Notes under the pieces: model-generated | What the model saw: the letters and a program-made list of their open reading frames with translations, nothing else | What the model was told of the DNA's origin: nothing | Database searches by the model: none | Made by a program: the position numbers and the translations under genes | In this document: piece after piece, positions 26,412 through 35,057 of the stretch | Layout: every line of letters starts with the position of its first letter | Position numbering within the stretch: the first letter of the stretch is position 1 | Assembly: GCF_001691555.1 (NCBI RefSeq) | Contig: NZ_MAYN01000008.1 | Coordinates: forward strand, 2,092,756 to 2,156,755 | Reading direction: 5' to 3' | Origin: Pantoea eucrina | GTDB taxonomy: Bacteria; Pseudomonadota; Gammaproteobacteria; Enterobacterales; Enterobacteriaceae | DNA: 64,000 nucleotides

Positions 26412-28856
26412 ATGCTGCTGGTTTCCATTGTGGCGACGCTACTGCTGGTTAGCGCCCTCTTTTATCATCAGATATCTCTGCGTCTGAGCAGCGCCATCCT
26501 GCTGCTCTGGACCGCTGCCATGGCCTTAACCGGCCTCTGGACCGGCTGGCTGCTGCTGCCGCTGGCGCTGATCCTGCTGCCATTTAACCTGCCGTCGCTG
26601 CGCCAGCGCCTGTTTTCAAAACCGGCTCTGCAGGGCTTTCGCAAGGTTATGCCGCCGATGTCGCGCACCGAACAGGAAGCGATCGATGCCGGCACAACCT
26701 GGTGGGAAGGCGATCTGTTTCAGGGCAAGCCGGACTGGCAAAAGCTGCACAACTACCCGCGTCCGCAGCTCACCGCAGAGGAGCAGGCGTTTCTGGATGG
26801 TCCGGTTGAGGAAGCGTGCCGTATGGCAAACGACTTCGCGATTACCCATGAGCTGGCCGATTTACCGCCGGAGCTGTGGGCCTATCTGAAGCAGCACCGC
26901 TTTTTCGCCATGATCATTAAAAAAGAGTATGGCGGACTGGAGTTTTCCGCTTATGCGCAGGCGCGCGTATTGCAGAAGCTGGCTGGCGTCTCCGGTATTC
27001 TGGCGATTACCGTCGGCGTCCCGAACTCCCTGGGGCCGGGCGAGCTGCTGCAGCACTACGGTACTGAGGAGCAGAAAGATCACTATCTGCCGCGTCTGGC
27101 GCGCGGCGATGAGATCCCCTGCTTTGCCCTGACCAGCCCGGAAGCGGGCTCCGATGCCGGTGCCATTCCTGATACCGGTGTGGTCTGTATGGGCGAGTGG
27201 CAGGGTCAGCAGGTGCTGGGTATGCGTCTGACCTGGAACAAGCGTTATATTACGCTGGCCCCGGTCGCTACCGTGCTGGGCCTGGCGTTTAAACTCTCCG
27301 ATCCCGATGGTCTGCTGGGCGATAACCCGGAGCCGGGAATTACCTGTGCGCTGATCCCGACCCATACGCCGGGCGTGGAGATTGGTAATCGCCACTTCCC
27401 GCTGAACGTGCCGTTCCAGAATGGCCCGACGCGCGGCAACAACATATTTGTACCGATTGACTATATCATCGGCGGTCCGGCGATGGCCGGCCAGGGCTGG
27501 CGCATGCTGGTAGAGTGCCTCTCGGTCGGGCGCGGCATCACGCTGCCTTCTAACTCCACCGGCAGCCTGAAAAGTGTGGCGCTGGCCACCGGCGCTTATG
27601 CGCACATCCGCCGTCAGTTCAAAGTGGCGATTGGCAAAATGGAAGGTATTGAAGAGCCGCTGGCGCGCATTGCCGGTAATGCTTACGTCATGGACGCGGC
27701 CGCCACGCTGATCACTACCGGCATTATGCAGGGTGAAAAGCCGGCCGTGCTCTCTGCGATTGTGAAGTATCACTGTACCCACCGCGGTCAGCGCGCCATT
27801 ATCGACGCCATGGATATTGCGGGCGGCAAAGGCATCATGCTGGGGGATAACAATTTCCTCGCCCGCGCCTATCAGGGAGCGCCTATCGCTATTACGGTTG
27901 AGGGCGCCAATATCCTGACGCGCAGCATGATTATCTTTGGTCAGGGTGCTATCCGCTGCCATCCGTGGGTGCTGAAAGAGATGGACGCGGCGGCGAAAAA
28001 CGATCTTTCCCGTTTTGACCATGCACTGTTCAGCCATATCGGTCATGTCGGCAGCAGTGCAGTACGCAGCCTCTGGCTCGGCCTGACCAATGGCCGCACC
28101 AGCGCCGCACCGACGCGTGACGCGACGCGCCACTACTATCAGCAGCTTAATCGTCTGAGCGCGAACCTGGCGCTGCTCTCTGATATCTCCATGGCCGTGC
28201 TCGGCGGCAGCCTGAAACGACGCGAACGCATCTCTGCCCGCCTCGGTGATGTGCTGAGCCAGATGTACCTTGCGTCCGCCACGCTGAAACGCTATGACGA
28301 AGAGGGACGCCACGAGGCCGATCTGCCGCTGGTGCACTGGGGCGTGCAGGATGCGCTGCATCAGGCCGAAGTGGCGATGGACGATCTGCTGCGTAACTTC
28401 CCGAACCGGCTGGCTGCCGGAGCGCTGCGCCTGGCCATCTTCGCCGGTGGCAAACGCTGCCTGCCGCCGTCAGACAAACTTGACCATAAACTGGCGAAGC
28501 TGCTGCAGCTGCCTTCTGCTACCCGCTCCCGCCTTGGCCGCGGTCAGTATCTGACGCCAGCTGAGCATAACCCGGCGGGTCAGCTGGAGCAGGCGCTGCA
28601 GGATGTCATGGCGGCGGAAGTGATCCACGATCGCCTCTGTCAGCAGCAGAAAAAGCACCTCTCCTTTACCCGTCTTGATGCGCTGGCGCAGCGGGCGCTG
28701 AAGGAGGGTCTGATCGATGAGAGCGAAGCGCAGGTGCTGATCCGCGCAGAAGCCAGCCGGCTGAAAGCCATTAATGTGGATGAGTTCGTGCCGGAAGCGC
28801 TGGCCGCACCGAAGCCACAACCCCGGCCGCAGGCGCGATCCAGCGAAGCGGCATAA
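26412..28856 (+). CDS. fadE: Acyl-CoA dehydrogenase FadE
   Basis: FAD-dependent first oxidation step of fatty acid beta-oxidation. 814 residues, identical in length to E. coli FadE. Two N-terminal hydrophobic helices (residues 1-50), then [20 protein letters not shown], the acyl-CoA dehydrogenase fold ([30 protein letters not shown]), and a long C-terminal extension ending in [14 protein letters not shown]. Start at 26412 with GGAG upstream; longer frames would cover the FadR site. The lysozyme inhibitor gene ivy, next to fadE in E. coli, is absent here. Confidence 0.96.
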   Translation: MLLVSIVATLLLVSALFYHQISLRLSSAILLLWTAAMALTGLWTGWLLLPLALILLPFNLPSLRQRLFSKPALQGFRKVMPPMSRTEQEAIDAGTTWWEGDLFQGKPDWQKLHNYPRPQLTAEEQAFLDGPVEEACRMANDFAITHELADLPPELWAYLKQHRFFAMIIKKEYGGLEFSAYAQARVLQKLAGVSGILAITVGVPNSLGPGELLQHYGTEEQKDHYLPRLARGDEIPCFALTSPEAGSDAGAIPDTGVVCMGEWQGQQVLGMRLTWNKRYITLAPVATVLGLAFKLSDPDGLLGDNPEPGITCALIPTHTPGVEIGNRHFPLNVPFQNGPTRGNNIFVPIDYIIGGPAMAGQGWRMLVECLSVGRGITLPSNSTGSLKSVALATGAYAHIRRQFKVAIGKMEGIEEPLARIAGNAYVMDAAATLITTGIMQGEKPAVLSAIVKYHCTHRGQRAIIDAMDIAGGKGIMLGDNNFLARAYQGAPIAITVEGANILTRSMIIFGQGAIRCHPWVLKEMDAAAKNDLSRFDHALFSHIGHVGSSAVRSLWLGLTNGRTSAAPTRDATRHYYQQLNRLSANLALLSDISMAVLGGSLKRRERISARLGDVLSQMYLASATLKRYDEEGRHEADLPLVHWGVQDALHQAEVAMDDLLRNFPNRLAAGALRLAIFAGGKRCLPPSDKLDHKLAKLLQLPSATRSRLGRGQYLTPAEHNPAGQLEQALQDVMAAEVIHDRLCQQQKKHLSFTRLDALAQRALKEGLIDESEAQVLIRAEASRLKAINVDEFVPEALAAPKPQPRPQARSSEAA

Positions 28857-28876
28857 TCCCGACACCAGGTGCCCGA

Positions 28877-28902
28877 CGCCTCCTTGCGGAGGCGTTTTTT
28901 TT
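28877..28902 (+). terminator. fadE terminator
   Basis: CGCCTCC/GGAGGCG stem, TTGC loop, then eight T. It lies 20 bases after the fadE stop. Confidence 0.92.
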
Positions 28903-28917
28903 GCCTCTGTCAGACGC

Positions 28918-29613
28918 CTATGCGGCCTGGCGAATGCGGGCAACCAGCGCCTCTTCATCCGCAATATGGTCAGCGGCCAGCATCAGGGTGCGCCCCAGCG
29001 CCAGCGCGCTGTGCAGACAGGCGTTACGCATCTCTTCATCATCGATACCGGAGAAATCACTGAGCGTTGTGGCGCTGAGGCTGCGCCGGATCAGCGCAGC
29101 ACCGCTGTAGCCGAGGGCGTCATGCCAGATTGACTGCAGCAGCAGCTGGTCGCATCCGGGCCAGCGGAACAGCGCATCGCTCTCCGCCAGACGACGAAAG
29201 CCGGTGGTAAAACCGCGCCACAGCTGCTGCACCGCCTGCAGGTGCTGCTCACGCGCATCGGCCGCTTCACGCAGCGGCAGCTGGCCGGGGGCAGCGCAGT
29301 AGTGGATCAGCAGATCGCTTAACGCCCCGCTGATGGCGAAACCGACAGGTGCAGCGCAGCCGTGCTCAGGCAGCTGTGTTTCAGGGCGGGTAAGAAAACG
29401 CCAGCGCAGTACGCCGAGGATTTGCTGCAGCGCCTCATCCTGCTGCAGTTCCGCCGCCAGCGCCTGCAGCGTAACCGGCACCGACGCGGGCTGCCAGTTG
29501 AACAGCCGTTCCGCCAGGCAGCGTGCCGCTCCGTCATTTATCCCGGTTGATGCCGCCAGCAAAGTCTGCGCCAGCGCCTCGCCGGCGGCGCTGTTGTCAT
29601 GAGGTTGTGCCAT
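28918..29613 (-). CDS. Short MtnK-like protein lacking the kinase catalytic segment
   Basis: 231 residues. From residue 88 to the end it reads like the C-terminal lobe of methylthioribose kinase MtnK (GALSDLLIHYCAAPGQLPLR, LQAVQQLWRGFTTGF, SIWHDALGYSGAALIRRSLS, ALALGRTLML, ARIRQ). Residues 28-75 resemble the helices before the catalytic loop. The N-lobe and the HGDxHxGN and DxE motifs, expected just before residue 86, are absent. MtnK is about 400 residues, so this looks like a shrunken, catalytically dead derivative, yet it keeps an uninterrupted frame and a good AGGAGCAGG ribosome site. The divergent neighbours mtnE and yafV are methionine-salvage genes. The assignment rests on recalled family sequence. 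Confidence 0.65.
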   Translation of the reverse strand: MAQPHDNSAAGEALAQTLLAASTGINDGAARCLAERLFNWQPASVPVTLQALAAELQQDEALQQILGVLRWRFLTRPETQLPEHGCAAPVGFAISGALSDLLIHYCAAPGQLPLREAADAREQHLQAVQQLWRGFTTGFRRLAESDALFRWPGCDQLLLQSIWHDALGYSGAALIRRSLSATTLSDFSGIDDEEMRNACLHSALALGRTLMLAADHIADEEALVARIRQAA

Positions 29614-29740
29614 TACCTGCTCCTGTAAAAGCTGCGTTTAGCCATCTAAGCGTCTCGATTGCCAAAGAGTAGCATCCTGATTATAGTGTCAGCAATACAG
29701 GGTTTCTTATCACGCCGCTTACGCGCAAGGCCAGCTTACT

Positions 29741-30901
29741 ATGACGCCACTTGATCTTATTCCTGACAGCAAGCTTCCCGCGACCGGCACCACGATCTTT
29801 ACGCAGATGAGCGCGCTTGCCGCCCGGCACGGCGCCATCAATCTTTCCCAGGGCTTTCCTGATTTCAGCGGCCCCTCCCTGCTGCAGACGCGGCTGGCGC
29901 ATCACGTCAGTCAGGGGGCCAATCAGTATGCGCCGATGATCGGCACGCCGGAACTGCGCGAAGCGATAGCGGATAAAACTGCAGAGCTATATGGCTACCG
30001 GCCTGATGCCGGCAGCGACATTACCGTGACCAGCGGGGCGACGGAAGCGCTCTACGCGGCTATTACCGCACTGGTGCGACCGGGCGACGAAGTGATCTGC
30101 TTTGATCCCAGCTACGACAGCTACGCGCCCGCGGTGACGCTGGCGGGCGGCGTAATGCAGCGTATCGCCCTGCAGCCGCCTGAGTTTCGCGTGGCGTGGC
30201 CCGCGTTTCGCGATCGGCTCAGCGCACGTACCCGGCTGGTGATCCTGAATACGCCGCACAATCCCTCTGCCACCGTCTGGCAGCAGAGCGATCTGGAGGC
30301 GCTGTGGCAGGCGATTGCGGATCGGGAAATATACGTGCTGAGCGATGAGGTGTATGAGCACATCTGTTTCAGCGCGGCAGGTCACGCCAGCGTGCTGGCA
30401 CATGCCGGGCTGCGCCAGCGCGCGGTCACCGTCTTCTCATTTGGCAAGACGTATCATATGACCGGCTGGAAAGTGGGCTACGCCGTAGCGCCGCCCGCTA
30501 TCAGCGCCGAGCTGCGCAAGGTACATCAGTACCTGACTTTTTCCGTCAACACCCCGGCCCAGCTGGCGCTGGCGGATATGCTGCGTCAGCAGCCTGAACA
30601 CTACCGAACGCTTTCTGCGTTTTACCGCGCCCGGCGCGATCGTCTGACACAGGCGCTGGCGGCCAGTCGTTTTCAGGTATTACCCTGTGAAGGCACCTAT
30701 TTTTTACTGCTGGACTACAGTGCGATCGCCGATCTGGATGACGTCAGCTTCTGTGAGTGGCTGACCAAAGAAGCAGGCGTCGCTGCTATCCCGCTGTCGG
30801 TGTTCTGCGCTGACCCTTTCCCGCACCGGCTGATCCGCCTGTGCTTTGCCAAACAAGAGGCGACGCTCGACGCCGCCGCGGAGCGCCTGTGCAAACTTTA
30901 A
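29741..30901 (+). CDS. mtnE: Methionine aminotransferase (YbdL/MtnE type)
   Basis: PLP enzyme that transaminates 2-oxo-4-methylthiobutanoate to methionine, last step of the methionine salvage pathway. 386 residues, class I fold. Seen: LSQGFPDFSGP, ANQYAPMIGTPELREAI, TSGATEALYAAI, LNTPHNPSATVW, SDEVYEHI and the PLP-lysine motif FSFGKTYHMTGWKVGY. Its last 13 bases overlap the start of yafV, pointing to translational coupling with the omega-amidase that removes the keto-acid amide made by glutamine-dependent transamination. Confidence 0.93.
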   Translation: MTPLDLIPDSKLPATGTTIFTQMSALAARHGAINLSQGFPDFSGPSLLQTRLAHHVSQGANQYAPMIGTPELREAIADKTAELYGYRPDAGSDITVTSGATEALYAAITALVRPGDEVICFDPSYDSYAPAVTLAGGVMQRIALQPPEFRVAWPAFRDRLSARTRLVILNTPHNPSATVWQQSDLEALWQAIADREIYVLSDEVYEHICFSAAGHASVLAHAGLRQRAVTVFSFGKTYHMTGWKVGYAVAPPAISAELRKVHQYLTFSVNTPAQLALADMLRQQPEHYRTLSAFYRARRDRLTQALAASRFQVLPCEGTYFLLLDYSAIADLDDVSFCEWLTKEAGVAAIPLSVFCADPFPHRLIRLCFAKQEATLDAAAERLCKL

Positions 30902-31659
30902 AGATTACCCTGCTGCAGCAGCCGCTGAGCTGGATGAACGGCGCCGCTAACCTGCGTCATTTTGATCGGCTGCTGGAAAACCTGAGCGGACGCGATGTGA
31001 TTGTGCTGCCGGAGATGTTTACCACTGGTTTTGCCATGGAAGCGGCGCAGGCTTCACTGCCGCAGCAGGAGGTAGTGACCTGGCTGCAGCATCACGCGCG
31101 GGCCACCCATGCGCTGGTCGGCGGCAGCGCGGCCATTCAGACAGAAGCGGGTGCGGTAAACCGCTTTCTGCTGGTGGAGCCAGACGGTACGCTGCATCAG
31201 TATGACAAGCGCCATCTGTTTCGCATGGCGGAAGAGCATCAGCACTATCTGCCGGGAGAACGCCGTGAACTTTTTCACTGGCGCGGCTGGCGCATTCTGC
31301 CGCAGATTTGCTACGACCTGCGCTTTCCGGTGTTTTCCCGCAACCGCAATGATTACGATCTGGCGCTTTATGTCGCCAACTGGCCGGCACCGCGTGCCCA
31401 TCACTGGCAGGCGCTGCTGATGGCACGTGCCATCGAAAATCAGGCGTATGTCGCCGGCTGTAACCGGGTGGGCAGCGACGGCAATCATCACCGCTACCGC
31501 GGCGACAGCCAGATTATCTCACCGCAGGGGGAGATCCTCGCAGCCGCTGAACCCTTTACCCCGGCACGCCTGGATGCAGATCTGTCGCTGGACGCGCTGC
31601 AGACGTATCGCGAGCGCTTTCCGGCATGGCGCGACGCAGATACGTGGACGCTAAGCTGA
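30889..31659 (+). CDS. yafV: Omega-amidase YafV (nitrilase family)
   Basis: Hydrolyses alpha-ketoglutaramate/ketosuccinamate; partner of glutamine transaminases. 256 residues with the carbon-nitrogen hydrolase triad: Glu in IVLPEMFTTGF, Lys in YDKRHLFRM, Cys in PQICYDLRFP. The GTG at 30889 is taken as the start because the conserved LKITLLQQPLSWM begins right after it, GGAG lies upstream, and the length equals E. coli YafV. Overlaps mtnE by 13 bases. Synteny with E. coli stops here. Confidence 0.93.
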   Translation: MQTLKITLLQQPLSWMNGAANLRHFDRLLENLSGRDVIVLPEMFTTGFAMEAAQASLPQQEVVTWLQHHARATHALVGGSAAIQTEAGAVNRFLLVEPDGTLHQYDKRHLFRMAEEHQHYLPGERRELFHWRGWRILPQICYDLRFPVFSRNRNDYDLALYVANWPAPRAHHWQALLMARAIENQAYVAGCNRVGSDGNHHRYRGDSQIISPQGEILAAAEPFTPARLDADLSLDALQTYRERFPAWRDADTWTLS

Positions 31660-31665
31660 ATCACT

Positions 31666-31700
31666 GCGGCTGACAACAGAGAGTCAGCCGCTGATTTTTA
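31666..31700 (+). terminator. yafV terminator
   Basis: GCGGCTGAC (31666-31674)/GTCAGCCGC (31683-31691) stem followed by TGATTTTTATTT, just after the yafV stop. Confidence 0.85.
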
Positions 31701-31723
31701 TTTATCCGGGTTAGTTTATTTTG

Positions 31724-31757
31724 CTGAAAAGCAGCGTTAACGAGGCTGCTTTTTCAG
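31724..31757 (+). terminator. Second hairpin after yafV
   Basis: CTGAAAAGCAGC/GCTGCTTTTTCAG inverted repeat with a nine-base loop. It may be a backup terminator; the remaining 180 bases to the next gene hold only its promoter region. Confidence 0.55.
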
Positions 31758-31935
31758 GCCTACATTGTCCCTCCATAAATGCTGCATCAGCTATCCGCAC
31801 TACTTTGGTATACCAGTTGATTATCACCATCTGTATTGCCAGTCCGCTGCAGATCACTTTGCAACGTGATAGCTGGTCGCTACTGATAATTTCTGAAAAC
31901 CCTTGCTGTTGTACACTTTTTTATGGACCGGATTA

Positions 31936-33066
31936 ATGAAGAGTAAATTGCGACTATTTCGCCATTCAGCGCTCAGTGCTGCGTTAATACTTTGTGGCTG
32001 TACAGTGCAGCCAGGTCAGAACCTGCCGCTAACCAATAAAACGCTGGTTAACGATAACCGCGAGCGCTCTGACATTAACACGCTGCTCAGGGTCACTCTC
32101 TTAAGTCCGTTAATGCTGCAACAGCTTAATGAAGCCGGTCAGCAAACCCGTTCAAAACATATTTTCCGGCTGCCTGAAGACGATTATTCTTATCGCATCG
32201 GCGTAGGTGATGTACTGAGTATTACCGTCTGGGATCATCCGGAAATTACGTCTCCGGCGGGTCAGTATCGTGACTCAACGGAAACCGGCAGCACTGTCCG
32301 GCCTAACGGCACCCTCTATTTCCCCTATACGGGCAGCATCTACGTTCTTAATAAAACCACAGAACAGGTCAGGACTGAGATTACTGCACGCCTTCGCCAC
32401 TATATTGAATCTCCGCAGGTTGATGTGAAAATAGCCGCTTTTCGCTCCCGCAAAGCGTATGTGAGTGGTGAAGTCGTTCGCTCCGGCCAGCAGCCCATTA
32501 CTCATATTCCGCTGACCGTGCTTGACGCCATCAATGCCGCAGGCGGCCTGACGAAAGAGGCGGACTGGGAAAATGTCACCCTGACGCATGATGCCGTGCA
32601 GTATCCGGTATCGCTTAAGTTGCTGTTAGAGAAAGGCGACCTGACACAAAACGCGCTGTTGCATCAGGGCGATATTCTTTACATTCCGCGTAATGATTCC
32701 CGCAAAATTTTTGTCATGGGTGAAACCGGTGCGCAAAAAACATTACTGATGGACAGGAGCGGCATGACGCTGACAGAGGCTATCAGCAGTGCACAGGGAA
32801 TAGATCAGACGACGGCTGACGCCACAGGCGTTTTTGTCATCAGGCAATTAAAAGCGCCCGCAGAAAAAAGACTGGCTGATATTTATCAAATTAACCTGAA
32901 AAATGCGGCAGCGATGGCACTGGCCAGCGATTTTAAATTACAGCCCTATGATATTGTCTATGTTACCGCAACGCCACTGACGCGCTGGAACCGGGTTGTC
33001 AGGCAGCTTATACCTACTATAACCGCGGTTAATAAGCTCAGCACTGCCGTTAAAAAGATACCCTGA
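31936..33066 (+). CDS. Wza-like outer-membrane polysaccharide export lipoprotein, orphan
   Basis: 376-residue lipoprotein of the Wza/GfcE family, which forms an octameric channel for capsule or colanic acid export. Signal peptide and lipobox (ALILCGCTV), then the polysaccharide-export domain: YSYRIGVGDVLSITVWDHPE, YFPYTGSIYV, VDVKIAAFRSRKAYVSGEVV, LTVLDAINAAGG, GDILYIPRND, DFKLQPYDIVYV. The C-terminal helix RWNRVVRQLIPTITAV matches the barrel helix of Wza. Start at 31936 (MKSKLRLF). No wzb, wzc, polymerase or transferase is adjacent, so it would have to work with a synthesis system elsewhere or be silent. Confidence 0.88.
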   Translation: MKSKLRLFRHSALSAALILCGCTVQPGQNLPLTNKTLVNDNRERSDINTLLRVTLLSPLMLQQLNEAGQQTRSKHIFRLPEDDYSYRIGVGDVLSITVWDHPEITSPAGQYRDSTETGSTVRPNGTLYFPYTGSIYVLNKTTEQVRTEITARLRHYIESPQVDVKIAAFRSRKAYVSGEVVRSGQQPITHIPLTVLDAINAAGGLTKEADWENVTLTHDAVQYPVSLKLLLEKGDLTQNALLHQGDILYIPRNDSRKIFVMGETGAQKTLLMDRSGMTLTEAISSAQGIDQTTADATGVFVIRQLKAPAEKRLADIYQINLKNAAAMALASDFKLQPYDIVYVTATPLTRWNRVVRQLIPTITAVNKLSTAVKKIP

Positions 33067-33151
33067 AAAGTGGTTAACTCCAGGCGTAAATATCTCTGAG
33101 CGGCATTCAGGGTAGTGCTTAAACATAGCACTACCCTATTAAGCATTCATG

Positions 33152-34261
33152 TTATTTGAAATCGACAGCCATTAATTCAGAAAGTGTTTTTTCTTTTACT
33201 GAGTTATGGCAGACCGCAATATAATCGGTAAATCTGGGTGAGGCTGGCATGCCCAGCTTCAGGATTTTTTCATTATCAAAAGTCACGTTTAACTTTGAAA
33301 ACTCGCCATACAGACTCATAGATTTCAGTACGATCTTCTCATTGCAGTCGCCAAAAAGCGTTTTGAAATTATGCTTTTCACGGGATAACTCTTTATAGCC
33401 CACTTTTTTATAACTGGCTGAGACTGGCCGGGTTCCCGAAGCCTGCGCCATAGCACGATCGATCTCTGCAAACGTTACGCTGCTCTCTTTACCGGAAGAG
33501 ATATGATAAACCGGGTGATCAAGCTCGGCTGCCTGAAGCAGCCTGACAATGGTTTTGGCGCAGTAATCAACCGGTATGACATCGATTCTGTCATCAAGGT
33601 TGCACATAAATTTACCCAGCCTGAGCGCCATACGAAACACCCAAAAAATGCTGGCGGAGGGAACGCAGCCATGCTCAGTATGCCCTACAACAATAGAGGG
33701 GCGTGCAATAATTAACGGGAATCCCGGCAGGTGCTCTTTTATCATCTGCTCTACCGTTGATTTGCTCCAGGTATATTCTACAATATGATCTTTTCTTTGT
33801 GTGGGCGCGATCGCTTCTGTCACATGACTGTCAGGTTCGGGCGTACATGACATCGCTGTACCCACATGAATAAAGCGCTTTAATCCTCTTACTTTACTCA
33901 TCCGGCTGGCAAGCTGAAATGTGCCCTCAACGTTTACTTTCCAGATTAACGGGTTATTACCAAAGGAAGCGATAGCAGCACAGTTAATCACCTTTTCCAC
34001 ATCGTTCAGCCTGAGGTCTGCAATAAAACTTTCCGGCTTTGATAAATCGCCTTCTATAATTTGTTGCGCTGAAATATTGTTTAGCTGAGTCGGGCTAATA
34101 CCAAACTTAGCTAAATTCTCCTTCACCCGATCCAGAGCGCTATTCTCTGCATTGCCACGCGCGAGAAGAAGTAAGCTCTCTGAGTTTTCATTCGTCATTA
34201 ACTCAGCAGCAATAGCACCACCTAAAAATCCGGTAGCCCCTGTAACCAGTATTTTTTTCAT
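33152..34261 (-). CDS. Extended SDR / acyl-reductase-like NAD(P)-binding protein
   Basis: 369 residues. Rossmann nucleotide site KILVTGATGFLGGAIAAELM at the N-terminus, NCAAIASFGNNP, HVGTAMSCTP (catalytic Thr/Ser position) and a YxxxK motif (YTWSK) near residue 165, followed by IIARPSIVVGH. The pattern is that of the NAD_binding_4 family, which includes fatty acyl-CoA reductases and the thioester-reductase domains of peptide/polyketide synthases; here it stands alone, without a carrier protein or synthetase. Substrate unknown. The gene is convergent with the Wza-like gene and looks more AT-rich than the flanking backbone, suggesting transfer. Confidence 0.8.
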   Translation of the reverse strand: MKKILVTGATGFLGGAIAAELMTNENSESLLLLARGNAENSALDRVKENLAKFGISPTQLNNISAQQIIEGDLSKPESFIADLRLNDVEKVINCAAIASFGNNPLIWKVNVEGTFQLASRMSKVRGLKRFIHVGTAMSCTPEPDSHVTEAIAPTQRKDHIVEYTWSKSTVEQMIKEHLPGFPLIIARPSIVVGHTEHGCVPSASIFWVFRMALRLGKFMCNLDDRIDVIPVDYCAKTIVRLLQAAELDHPVYHISSGKESSVTFAEIDRAMAQASGTRPVSASYKKVGYKELSREKHNFKTLFGDCNEKIVLKSMSLYGEFSKLNVTFDNEKILKLGMPASPRFTDYIAVCHNSVKEKTLSELMAVDFK

Positions 34262-34422
34262 CTCTTTTCTCTTTAATTATGACACAGCAGACATAAGCTG
34301 CCCTGGCGAATACCGCTAAATAGCGCATTCACCCTCTGAATGGGATGGTTTATTTAACTATATTGCATCACTTCTGATGACAAATATTAGTCTTTACGCT
34401 GTTAAAAAAGTTCACCCTTTCA

Positions 34423-34992
34423 CTAAGCATTATCGCCATTATTTTTATTTCGCTCAGCATCCCACTCTTTTTTCAGAATGGCATATACCAGCGTATCGTC
34501 ATAACGCGCTTCACCATCTTCAGTTATGAAACTGACAAACTCTTTAAAGCACGCTTCCTGCCGCATATGTAATCGAACGCAGAGACTACGCGAAGGAATA
34601 TTATACTCTTCCACCCAGGCATAAATCCGCCGGGCGTGCTGTTGCTTAAAAAGATAATCAAACAGTGCGGCGATCGATTCACGGGCATATCCCTGACCAT
34701 GAAATGCCGGAGAGAAATGCCAGCCTGCTGCCCAGGTGTGCCTGTCAGGTTCACTTTTTTCATTTTCTGCAAAAAGATGGCCAATTAACTGATTGTTCTC
34801 CTTCAGGCACACGGCAAACTGACTTTTATCTGTCGATCGTTTTTGCGCGTCCTGGTAAGCGGCAGCCAGTGACTCAACTCTTTCGTCATAAAAACAGGGA
34901 GTGGCCGGCTCATGAAGGTAGCTGAATAATGCTGCGCCATCGTCCCGACAAAAACGACGAATAATGAGTCTTGAAGTGGTAATAATATTCAT
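34423..34992 (-). CDS. GNAT-family N-acetyltransferase (RimJ/RimL-like)
   Basis: 189 residues with the GNAT fold: TSRLIIRRFCRDDGAALFSY at the start, FAVCLKENNQLIGHL (strand 3-4), and the acetyl-CoA loop SPAFHGQGYARESI (Q/RxxGxG/A-type), then RRIYAWVEEYNIPSRSLCVR typical of RimJ/RimL-type enzymes. Start at 34992 (MNIITTSRL) behind GAGG. Could acetylate a protein N-terminus or a small molecule; not determinable. Downstream of the RND pump on the same strand. Confidence 0.82.
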   Translation of the reverse strand: MNIITTSRLIIRRFCRDDGAALFSYLHEPATPCFYDERVESLAAAYQDAQKRSTDKSQFAVCLKENNQLIGHLFAENEKSEPDRHTWAAGWHFSPAFHGQGYARESIAALFDYLFKQQHARRIYAWVEEYNIPSRSLCVRLHMRQEACFKEFVSFITEDGEARYDDTLVYAILKKEWDAERNKNNGDNA

Positions 34993-35057
34993 TAAGCCTC
35001 GCACTGCCAGATGATAAAACAATTGATTACTGAAGCTTGTCTGCAGACATCATTGTG

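Noticed and set aside
26862..28361. 499-codon open frame on the minus strand across fadE
   Set aside because: Antisense shadow of a full-length, well-conserved fadE; composition is His/Arg-rich and no ribosome site is seen.
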